Part shown: positions 58,101 to 63,134 of the stretch, piece by piece | Numbering within the stretch: position 1 is the first letter of the stretch | Layout: every line of letters starts with the position of its first letter | Source of the DNA: Neoroseomonas oryzicola | GTDB taxonomy: Bacteria > Pseudomonadota > Alphaproteobacteria > Acetobacterales > Acetobacteraceae | DNA: 64,000 bases | Reading direction: 5' to 3' | Assembly (NCBI RefSeq): GCF_012163135.1 | Contig: NZ_JAAVUP010000002.1 | Span: 620,001 to 684,000 of the forward strand | The notes under the pieces: generated by a model | Database searches by the model: none | What the model was told of the DNA's origin: nothing | The model's input: the letters and a program-made list of their open reading frames with translations, nothing else | Position numbers and translations under genes: made by a program

Positions 58101-58170
58101 GCGCGCGCGCCGGGGCCGGAATGGGCTTCGAAACGGCCGCCGGCCGGCCCGTCTTCGCAACGCGTGCCAT
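46192..58170 (-). CDS. Giant two-partner-secretion exoprotein (TpsA, filamentous haemagglutinin-like)
   Basis: A 3992-residue exoprotein. A signal peptide ends near residue 47 (PIAAGPVAAQ). The TPS domain (about 50-300) has AIDWQQFNVGS, TLNRVMTPDPSVIAGRV and VNQSGVVFAQGAQVNVASL. A GELLLDPQNIIV motif near 450 is typical of HMW-like adhesins. The rest is Gly/Thr/Ala/Ser/Asn-rich beta-helix repeat, with ~100-residue repeats near the C terminus. The end carries a C-x6-C pair (C3944, C3951), apparently the only cysteines. It is exported by the TpsB protein encoded 3 bases upstream. Likely an adhesin or contact protein; no toxin domain is recognised. Confidence 0.92.
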   Translation of the reverse strand: MARVAKTGRPAAVSKPIPAPARAPHRRTPHRGWLLATTALLPIAAGPVAAQTLPSATTGPTGGQVTAGQAAITRGAGSTTITQGTNRAAIDWQQFNVGSQHTVQFVQPNAGSWTLNRVMTPDPSVIAGRVQANGGVAIVNQSGVVFAQGAQVNVASLIASAAGITNENFMAGRMVFDQAPRPGARVENHGTITVADRGLAALVAPGVSNSGVIRARLGRVALGAAETFVLDLAGDGLINIDVTQAVRTAPDGNQALVTNTGVIEAPGGSVLLTAHAASGLVEDLVRQTGVINVQTVGDQTGEVALRAQGGSVRVDGTIDATGGAGQRGGRVAVQATDGVTVAGTARIDASGGAGGGQVLVGTTGRGRNQTMAARTTVERGAVIRADATQNGNGGEIVVNSTTSTEMRGTVSARGGAMGGNGGFVEISGQQSLLISGFIDLAAPSGTPGELLLDPQNIIVSSNSNVNPPGGGSTVTDTATDPAANFTATTGNNNQWLRVDPGAITGFNGTVTLDAGNNIVVDSAINKTNGGLGLTAGDSITISANVSVSGALSLAATAGSISIGADLRAASMTMTAGTGINQTAGTIASVSGVGTALPLSATTAAGNISLAQAGNGSLALTFSAPGTVTVQSGDFANGQSGGTAGAIEIAGASSGGGVTLVSTRQNANAGTAGTGTIAVNASLTSTAGVTLNADGAITQNATGAIVTARDSTGILRIRNRTDGNATAAGSAALDQAANQIAVLDARTTGAFAVSSAGFAATGAPDNFPANPTMSVTLAEGGSVALTAPRLALPNGAVATGTDVTLVATETGGGAASAATLTIGGAVRTADEGTVRLRADRMDLTGATFDATGAGNNLALLEIGPQTAGRAIAWGGTDGTNLFLDTGSRTAIAGADATTVRLGQTTVNATAVTAGDIAFGSNLTIAGTLSLNGTGAISTAGGVLDVPTLVIRGATSNSGAASVALSGANVIDALDARATGDVSVTSSAPTFSILGASSGAGLVLAATAAAGVLDLGTGTVSAATSANLSAGSGGITQGGAGTLTAASLLANSTGNISLTGSGNAIGAIVNGITAPGGNGPLLTDANRGVYAGGTFTLATSGALSITGAVESRGGLVDITAGSVSIGAPIAVSGGVTPTLRLTTNGSGAASGNVSQTARVLTTASGALAVTATGSVDLSRTDNSIPTLLASSAGGPFSFTTTGGLTVSGAVSATDSLQLYAQGGTLAVNGALTTTNAGLIALTGTDITQAALIRPRGAAATSGGSVSLTATGVTGAIGQSTGGRIVADSLSLNANGGVNLTAGIGIGTTAGLGPGDAGNPALWNTIGSIVASTVGDFRLLNVGDLLFQGSAFNSAAGGTVAIVTRGRLTVGDFSSIIAEAISVGAGGGVTVNGVLGNAGLTTRLDMTTSPGGTIVQGAGGSVGTNTLRILAAGDVDLSGTGNTISNLAAAALAADVGINVRSNVGLTTVSAAAPNILTPDNTVTTGPIGIVSNDITLQAPSITIGAGAPLVRFDTNQVGSVTLITDNLINGGGEIDLGPGGTFGIGFDNPNIEILVGDPTIDTNIVAIPGASYVIAATPVTGALTQWISGTYINNLPLSAGTVNATLRIGTPGQTARTFVIGALTPNAKFTTFDIRGGDVVVGANVSAPGRTVNLAAGASILPSGTYARFETILTYDVLLNPIVSINVLNPAYLQANGVITAGTLIANAAGNVNLGGVAHNVASLSGSAGGTFSFRDADGFQIGPAGSGGISAPTRVVLQADTGSITQATGSPIDTAALEVNLPAGALVLDGGSANTTLAADLNRIDSLTQSVLSSFNANNGITIRNSGDLALNAWVVTDTAAGNVTLHSQSGNITQPSNLITTNTLSVSAPAGSVALTNGAVPPTTTSVVANELGAVGTVFVAGDFTLRTFLDMNLTGAVQVGTAAGGTSGAATLVSRFGSIVQQAGGSLAADSLTAVAPGGSVLLNGATTNSVGTVLASSAGTDFRLFTDRALTVAGTITGGAAGTVALRGDSDVTVNAALSGGSIAVQSGGDLATTATLTGGAGGAVTLAATGTVGIGANVSGGTISATGGGAMTVGANISGTSIELQGAGITLGSGGLGGTLTANRVLLRTGGNFDPASGTAGGPSIVQTAGTIETSQFSASAPGGDITLTATGNTFGTIVAGADAGGAAASAGIVAGGNVSLTTDGTLALNSPLLAGWDPARTGVTVTLRADQMTLGALVDTRGPGATNRQAGVIDIAPLTAANPVVLGGIVDIGAPYLTLEASELANLRAGTINVTTTNTGEGIYIIDTAALAGLMTGGTTLNLSAANGFVNQFAYATTTSQLTVERLNIAAGSFVTVGSASNLIGEVTGISAGGAISLASASPLLTLSGAVASAASGSTITIRADDLAITAGGSITVPSGTVDISGVTAGRGISLGTEVAGTLGLSTAEIGRIGQTTDPLALVRFGDTGSGTIQIQGNVSFRDAPADASSAVGGARALALQLTASSTGGDITQTGAGGLNVATISAVARSVSLTSAANAVDTVTALTGAGGGAALRSARDLVLPTGVTASAAGGALAVTSDGFLTVNGGAQATGVAGDVALTGRTGLAIASTAAVSAGGGIALTAGPAAGNGVGTLSINGTVSATGDIVASATGTLTVAQDIQSSAGNITLSTVAPGTQPAADIVITAPTVVGPNLGTSASVTEIIATGAGAGVVTLSATGSITQAASGTQIRANALQVVAGVNADLGPATNQVTELRSLSAGGAASLTVQNGLLVTGLASAVGSLTLNAGTTLTVAATGTTEATGPASVLSLNAGTAMTINGTASAETVNLTASGGQLAITGGTVTGGAGAGGSVTLAGTSLAITGGADVTAQTITANLASGNITLDSSNVAAQGAAGVLSLATTGVVSVTGGTVGGNTATLDAGAGGLTVTNAALTAGSGGFTLTSDGATLLSGGTTTVTGGTLQVLGQTSARINGGTHNASGGVAVNATAGLADILSATVGSTGGDVTVSGTAATISGGQVNAGGLVGLTASTGNAVVSGATVGAGTDITLTATAGQATVTNGALTAGGDIQLQADTLAQISGGTHRATGNVDLTATGGAANLTGTANVTATNGEVALIGTSASITGGIVRAGTDIALTGTSGQTLVDTADLGAGRDIILQSPGGAYIAGGVAVAGRNVTLTGPGNYAYIYNGADVTATSGAVDLSGAYAIIDSSTIRAGTDVTLAGTSQAYIYAGTTNAGGNISVDGATFAALYLGTHTAGAGVNVTAAAGDAYLYFTNATANGGNIALAGLTTTIDTSTAGASGNVTMNGGSALVSASTITAGGDLAMTATAGAATITNGTTDVTGAITLQGATQAQISGGTHTAGTGVSLTSSGGAANVIGTAVAANGGDVTLSGTSATIDTTTVGASGTISLTGTTGSAIVSAGGLTAGDSISVQGRTLARITGGTHVAAQDVTIASAAGPAETLNTTVTATAGTLSMTGTAATMSGATLRAGTAIAMTATGGAVSTTNGSLTSGGDITLAASGTATLAGTVTNATGATSITGQAGATLSGGSHAGGQGFALAAPGGTATLSGTTITSGTGGAVSVTGAAVVVNGGQVASGGSLALSATAGDLNLGAPVLSAATTLGLNATGTVLVQPGTSAAAGTDLTVNAGTLTVTSASLSAGQDMLMTVGGGASFSGASLFATRDIRLGAGGLVSVNGGKFDGGNEIALSGGSFNFTSANIDPQVIRITAVNNISIVNSTMTASDAIRILAGGSMTVTDSTFTAVTLGIESGGPLTLERGLYIIGDAVVFASPTSIQTVGRIVVRPLGTDLPGVAFDTRITVPAIDPLDIIQPDNPNLPASQQPTQVREPGTDAPGDFGVPTGNPAGTLNFTIDAGRSAIFLLIDGGSATGDINTAGRVGIFGTGGTVTLRGTLIDYQGNQYSGGNASALTDSARPAPGDALARFTFNDCVISSINCFVPQQVLAIPQAPPQQVDIRLFGSRITDPDVQIPNVAEEDY
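47500..49380 (-). repeat. Repeats in the C-terminal part of the TpsA exoprotein
   Basis: Several diverged units of about 100 residues, marked by I-S-G-G-T-H boxes (Q-I-S-G-G-T-H-R, Q-I-S-G-G-T-H-T, R-I-T-G-G-T-H-V, R-I-N-G-G-T-H-N, T-L-S-G-G-S-H), each followed by G-D-[VI]-x-L and T-x-G-x-A blocks. Box positions include about 47530, 47870, 48130, 48960 and 49280. Consistent with a long beta-helix built by duplication. Confidence 0.65.
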
Positions 58171-58173
58171 GGT

Positions 58174-59973
58174 TCAGAACCTCACAAGCGTCCGGAAGTA
58201 TACCTGCGTTGCGCGCAGCGGTTCGGACAAATCGCCATCGGGTTGGGTGGTGATTCGCCGTGCGATCTCGAGGTCGACCTGCACGGCTTCCGAGATCACC
58301 GTGCGCACGCCACCACCCCAGGAGGAGAGCCGGCGGTCGCGGTCGGCGTCCAGGTTCTGGTACGCCCACCCCAGGTCGCGGAAGAGGTAGAACTGCGACG
58401 TCGCGCGATTGGTGCCGAGCGCGGGCTCGGCCGGCAGTTCGTAGCCGATGTCGAGCTGCAACTCGAGCGCGTAGCCGTAGCCGTAGTCACCCGTCACCTG
58501 GCCCGAATAGAAGCCGCGGCCCAGCCGGTTCCCGCCCAGGTAGTATTTCTCGGCGTTCGGCAGCACGTTGGTCGACCACTGGCCCGAGACATACGCCTGG
58601 AAGTTGAACATCGCCCCGTCCCAGGGCGCCCAGATCGGCTGGATGCGCTGGTACTCGCCGGTGAACTTGGTGAAGTCGAACTCGCTGCCGAGCCGGCTCG
58701 ACAAGGCGTCGTTGTTCGAGGTGGTGTCCCACACGGCTACGCCCTGGTGGGCGCGCGCCGTGGCCTGGTTGGTCGCGGGCGGGGCGAACCACAGGAAGGT
58801 GTCGATCGCCTGGGCGTCGAAGCCGCCGCGCACGGCGCGGATGCGGTCGCGGCCGGACAGGGTGCGCCCGAAGCTGCTGCCCGAGCCGGTGTAGATGTTC
58901 GAGTTGAAGGCGTCGAACTGGCCGATGGCCCAGAGGTTCACGGGCCGCGAGCGGATGATCGGGTAGTTGGCGACGATGCCGGCCAGCGAGGTCTCGCCCT
59001 CGTAGCCGATCTCCTTGAGCTGGCCCGAGGGCAGGGTGTTGCCCATGCCGGCATAGATGCGGATGCGCAGGCCCGAGGAGCCGACGAAGACCTCCTCGCT
59101 GGCTTGCATGAACCACTGGGTGCCGCCCTCGGTGCCGTAGATCGAGGCCTCGGTCCGCTCGCCGAACTCGGTCATCGAGTTGACGCCGGCGACAAGCAGC
59201 GCCTCCCATGGGCCGGTCAGCTGGTAGGCGCGGTTGTCGACGTTGAAGTAGCCGCTGACCGCGCGGCGCGAGACCTGGGCGATCAGGCGCAGCGCGCCCG
59301 GTTCGCCCTGGATCGGCTGCAGCACGCCGCGGACCGTCACGCCGGGCACGTCCGAGGCGAGCAGCAGCGCGCGCTCCACGTCGCGGGTCGAGACCGGGCG
59401 GCTTTCCTTCACGCGCTCGAGGAAGCGCAGGACCTGGGTGCCGGCCGGGCCGATGTCGCCGTCGAGGCGGACCTCGGCGACATAGGCCTCGGTGACGGCG
59501 TAGCGGACCTCGTTGCGCCCGTCGGGCCCGGGGACCAGCGCGGCGGCGATCGAGACGAAGGGATAGCCGGCGCGGCGATAGGCGCCGAGCAGGGTCAGGC
59601 GCGTCTCCTCGATCCGCGCCAGGGTGATGGTGCGGTCCTCGATCGGCGCCAGGAGCCGGCGGATCTCGGAATCCGAGAGGATGGAGTTGCCCTGGACGGA
59701 GGCGGTGGAGATCCGGACCTCGCGCGTCTCGCCCGGGCCGCGCTGGGCCTGGGGCATGGGCGGCAGGGTGCGCGGGCTGACGGCGGGGGTGGGCGGCGGG
59801 GCCACGCGGTCGATCAGGTCCGACTGGGCCGGGGGCGGGCGGGGGATGTTGACCGGCGCCTGCGCCAGGACGGCGCCGGATGCCAGCAGGACGGAGATGC
59901 CGGTCGCCGCGGCCGGCAACACGCCGCGCCGACGTGCGCGGTGCGCGGGAAAGCTGGTGGCCTTGATGGTCAT
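58174..59973 (-). CDS. Two-partner-secretion outer membrane transporter (TpsB, ShlB/FhaC-like)
   Basis: A 599-residue Omp85-superfamily transporter. The signal peptide (about 1-38, ending AVLAQ) and a Pro-rich stretch lead to a POTRA_2 domain (about 90-165, VQGNSILSDSEIRRLLAPIE) and second POTRA, then the ShlB barrel. Barrel motif GGNRLGRGFYSGQVTGD contains the loop-6 R-G-F element, and the last residue is Phe, as required for BAM insertion. It secretes the TpsA protein encoded 3 bases downstream. Its ATG at 59973 opens a TpsB-TpsA-CHAT operon. Confidence 0.94.
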   Translation of the reverse strand: MTIKATSFPAHRARRRGVLPAAATGISVLLASGAVLAQAPVNIPRPPPAQSDLIDRVAPPPTPAVSPRTLPPMPQAQRGPGETREVRISTASVQGNSILSDSEIRRLLAPIEDRTITLARIEETRLTLLGAYRRAGYPFVSIAAALVPGPDGRNEVRYAVTEAYVAEVRLDGDIGPAGTQVLRFLERVKESRPVSTRDVERALLLASDVPGVTVRGVLQPIQGEPGALRLIAQVSRRAVSGYFNVDNRAYQLTGPWEALLVAGVNSMTEFGERTEASIYGTEGGTQWFMQASEEVFVGSSGLRIRIYAGMGNTLPSGQLKEIGYEGETSLAGIVANYPIIRSRPVNLWAIGQFDAFNSNIYTGSGSSFGRTLSGRDRIRAVRGGFDAQAIDTFLWFAPPATNQATARAHQGVAVWDTTSNNDALSSRLGSEFDFTKFTGEYQRIQPIWAPWDGAMFNFQAYVSGQWSTNVLPNAEKYYLGGNRLGRGFYSGQVTGDYGYGYALELQLDIGYELPAEPALGTNRATSQFYLFRDLGWAYQNLDADRDRRLSSWGGGVRTVISEAVQVDLEIARRITTQPDGDLSEPLRATQVYFRTLVRF

Positions 59974-60021
59974 CCCTGGGGTCGCCGAGCCCGATCAATC
60001 CGATTCTGCGACGACCATAGC

Positions 60022-60035
60022 TGCATACAGATGCA
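60022..60035. promoter_or_regulatory. 14-base palindrome upstream of tpsB
   Basis: TGCATACAGATGCA is an inverted repeat (TGCAT-N4-ATGCA) about 50 bases upstream of the tpsB ATG. The surrounding 60001-60110 stretch is markedly richer in A/T than its neighbours. It is a candidate operator in the tpsB promoter. On the minus strand TTGCCT (60094-60089) and TAATTT (60073-60068) have only 15 bases between them, so no good promoter is claimed. Confidence 0.35.
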
Positions 60036-60162
60036 ATTGAACCGCTGGATCACGTTTGCGTTTCCAAAAATTAAACGCCGTCACCCGAAGGCAACGCGTT
60101 TGCATCGCCGCGGACAATGGCATTCGGAGGAATGCACGCGTGGGTTGAGGGCGGCGCTTCCG

Positions 60163-63096
60163 TCACCCGAAGCGACCGATGGAAAAATCGGGCGCGACCG
60201 CCTCACGCCCCAGCACCGCATCGGCCGTCATCCGCCCCGCCACCGGCCCGAGCGTGAAGCCCGAGGAGGTCACGGCGGCGTAAAGGCCGGGGCAGCCCGG
60301 CGCCTCGCCCAGGATCGGCGCCCGGTCGACATGGACGTTGAGCCCTGTCCAGGCCCGCAGCACCGAAAGCCCCGCGACCGCCGGCACGACATGCCCGGCG
60401 ATCCAGAGGTTCCCCTCGATGCTGTCGCGCCGGTTGCGTGTCGTTCCGCTCACGGGATCGTGAATACCCGGCCAGCCGCCGCCGATCAACAGGTGGCCCT
60501 GTGGCCCCTGCTTGAAGGAGAGGTGCCGCCCGGCATGGGCGACCAGGTGCGGCACCAGCGGCGCGGTCGGCTCGGTGGCGATGACCTGCTGGACCAGGCC
60601 CCCGACCGGCAGCCGCACCCCGGCGAGTGCGGCGATCCGCCCCGACCACGGCCCGGCCGCAACGACGACGCGCCCGGCGCGGATGGTCCCGGCCTCGGTG
60701 GCGGCGGCGTAGCCGCTGCCGTCCCGGTCGATGCCGGTCACCTCGATGCCGCCGGCGATCCGTGCCCCGGCCTTGCGCGCGAGGCCGAGCAGCGCCGCGG
60801 TGCCGCGCAGCGGGTCGATCTGGCCCTCGTCCGGGCAGAAGGCGGCGCCGAGGAAGCGCGGCGCCAGGTAGGGCGCGATGTCGCGCAGCTCGTTGGCGCC
60901 GATGACGTGGTTCTCGATGCCCGCGCTCCGCTCGGCGGCGGTCTTGCCGCGCAGCCAGGCCATCTCCTCCTCGGTCTCGGCGAGCATCAGCCCGCCCTCG
61001 GTGCGGATGCCGCAGCTCTCCCCGGCGTCGCGCGCGATCTCCCGCCAGAGCGCGATGGAGCGCGGCCCGAGCGGCAGCGTCGCCATGGCCGGCCCGGCGG
61101 TGCCGAGCGCCTCCGCCTTGTCCCCGAAATCATAGGACAGCAGCTGGACGTGCAGGCTGCCGGCATTGGCCGTGGTCGCCGCGAGGCCGGTTTCCGAGCG
61201 GTCGGCCACCAGCACGTCCACCCCCTCCCGCGCCAGGTAGAGCGCGGTCGAGAGGCCGACCACCCCGCCGCCGATGACCAGCACGTCGCAGGCGCGGTTC
61301 TCGGGCGCCAGGGCCGCGGCGGGGCTGCGCCAGCGGATCGGCGTCGGGGCCTCGATGGCAGGCGTCTCGTAGCCCTCGGGCACCTCGCGCATCAGCGCGG
61401 CGGCGGGGATGGGCTTGATCGGCGCGCGGGGGGCGGCGAAGGCGGCCTCGTCCGCCGGGGCGCCGACAAGGCGCGCGACGGTTGCGCCGCACATCCGGCC
61501 CTGGCAGCGGCCCATCCCGGCGCGGGTCTGCTTCTTCAGCGTGGCGAGGCTCCGCGCGCCGCCGTCCATGGCCTCGCGCAGCGCGCCGGCGGTGACCTCC
61601 TCGCAGCGGCAGACGATGGTGGCGTCGGCGATCGCCGCGGGGTCGAAGGGCGGGGCGGCGAAGATGCGCCAGAGCGCGCGCTGGAAGGCGAGGGCGCGGG
61701 CAAGGTCCTGCCGTGCCACGGCGTCCTCGGGTGCGGAGAAGCCGAGGTCGCGCGCCGCCGCGAGGCCCGCGAGCCGCCCGCGCGCCAGCGCGACGCGCGA
61801 CCCGCCGATCGCCGCCCCGTCGCCCACCGCGAAGACCTCCGCGATGCTGGTGCGCCCGTCCTCTTCGGCCACGGTCTCGAGCCTCCCGATCTCGGCCCCA
61901 GGCCCCTCGGTCGCGAAGCGCTGCGCGCAGCCGAGGGCGCGGGCAAGGCCGGTCTCCGGCTGGAAGCCCATGTTCAGCGCGGCGACGCCGGCCTCGATGC
62001 GACGTTCACCCCCAGGCGTCGCGATGCGCAGCGCGGCGAAGCGGTCCGTGCCCTCGCAGGCTGCGATGCTGCTGCCCCAGAGCACCGGCACCCCCGCGCG
62101 CCGCAGCATCGCGAGGTAGCGCAGGCCATCCCAGGCGAGGTCCGGCGAGGACCGGGCCAGCGTCAGCATGTCCCGCCAGGCGCCGAGCCCGGGCTTCGGC
62201 GCGGCCTCGACCACCGCTGCGACCTCCACGCCGCCGGCGATCAGTTCGCAGGCGAGCTGCAGGTTGAGCGGCCCGCTGCCCGCGATCACGACGCGCCCGG
62301 CCGGGCTGACGCGCTGGGCGCGGGCGAGGGTCTGCAGCGCGCCAGTCGTCATCACGCCGGGCAGGGTCCAGCCGGGCACCGGGACGGGGCGTTCATGCGC
62401 GCCGGGGGCGAGCACCAGCCGCTTCGGGCGAAAGGTGACGGCGCCGTCGTCCAGCAGCGCGGCGATCTCATCCGGCGCGAAGCCGCCCCAGACCGTCGCG
62501 CCCTGGTGGATCGCGACACCGGCCGCGCGCGCCTCGGCGAGGAGCGCCGCGCCCTTGCGGAACTGGGCGTCGGGCGCGGCGTTGGCGTGGCTCTTCGCCA
62601 GCGGCTTCAGGTATTGCCCGCCGGCCTCGCCGCGTTCGTCCAGCACCACGACATCCGCGCCCGCCCGGGCGGCGGCGATGGCGGCCGAGAGGCCCGCCGG
62701 CCCGGCGCCGACCACCAGAACGTCGCAGGCGCGATCGGCGATCTGCGCGGGCGGCGTCGCGAGCGGCGCCGGCTCGCGCGGCGGTGCGCCTTCCACGCGC
62801 ATGCCGGCTTCCGCCTTCACCAGGCAGGCGCGCTGGCCCGACTTCCCGTCGACGGTGACGATGCAGTCCCAGCACGCCCCCATGCCGCACCAGAGGCCGC
62901 GCGGCGCCTTGTCCTTCGCCGTCTCGCGGAAGGCGAGGATGCCGGCGGCCGACAGCGCGGCGGCGATGGTCTCGCCCGGCAGCGCCTCGATCTCCCGCCC
63001 TTCGAAGGTGAAGCGGATGGGCGCGGCCGCGCGCGCGATGGTCGGGGAGGTGAGGCGCATGCCCTTGCCGTGCCGGAGAAAACGGTTTCCGATCAT
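60163..63096 (-). CDS. Single-chain 2Fe-2S / FAD-NAD / BFD / DAO fusion oxidoreductase
   Basis: A 977-residue four-module enzyme. An N-terminal 2Fe-2S ferredoxin-like domain (GLWCGMGACWDCIVTV, then C-L) is followed by an FAD/NAD disulfide-oxidoreductase-like domain (VLVVGAGPAGLSAA), a BFD-like cluster domain (IVCRCEEVTAGALREAM, GMGRCQGRMCGATV) and a C-terminal DAO domain (VLVIGGGVVGLSTALYLARE). These match the gamma, alpha and beta parts of HcnABC-type and D-hydroxyproline or opine dehydrogenases, normally separate subunits. ATG 63096 has GAGG upstream; ATGs at 63120 and 63060 are alternatives. Probably oxidises a D-amino or imino acid such as D-hydroxyproline. Confidence 0.85.
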   Translation of the reverse strand: MIGNRFLRHGKGMRLTSPTIARAAAPIRFTFEGREIEALPGETIAAALSAAGILAFRETAKDKAPRGLWCGMGACWDCIVTVDGKSGQRACLVKAEAGMRVEGAPPREPAPLATPPAQIADRACDVLVVGAGPAGLSAAIAAARAGADVVVLDERGEAGGQYLKPLAKSHANAAPDAQFRKGAALLAEARAAGVAIHQGATVWGGFAPDEIAALLDDGAVTFRPKRLVLAPGAHERPVPVPGWTLPGVMTTGALQTLARAQRVSPAGRVVIAGSGPLNLQLACELIAGGVEVAAVVEAAPKPGLGAWRDMLTLARSSPDLAWDGLRYLAMLRRAGVPVLWGSSIAACEGTDRFAALRIATPGGERRIEAGVAALNMGFQPETGLARALGCAQRFATEGPGAEIGRLETVAEEDGRTSIAEVFAVGDGAAIGGSRVALARGRLAGLAAARDLGFSAPEDAVARQDLARALAFQRALWRIFAAPPFDPAAIADATIVCRCEEVTAGALREAMDGGARSLATLKKQTRAGMGRCQGRMCGATVARLVGAPADEAAFAAPRAPIKPIPAAALMREVPEGYETPAIEAPTPIRWRSPAAALAPENRACDVLVIGGGVVGLSTALYLAREGVDVLVADRSETGLAATTANAGSLHVQLLSYDFGDKAEALGTAGPAMATLPLGPRSIALWREIARDAGESCGIRTEGGLMLAETEEEMAWLRGKTAAERSAGIENHVIGANELRDIAPYLAPRFLGAAFCPDEGQIDPLRGTAALLGLARKAGARIAGGIEVTGIDRDGSGYAAATEAGTIRAGRVVVAAGPWSGRIAALAGVRLPVGGLVQQVIATEPTAPLVPHLVAHAGRHLSFKQGPQGHLLIGGGWPGIHDPVSGTTRNRRDSIEGNLWIAGHVVPAVAGLSVLRAWTGLNVHVDRAPILGEAPGCPGLYAAVTSSGFTLGPVAGRMTADAVLGREAVAPDFSIGRFG

Positions 63097-63134
63097 CGCA
63101 TGCGCGCCTCGCGCGTCCATCCCCGGAGGCCCCG

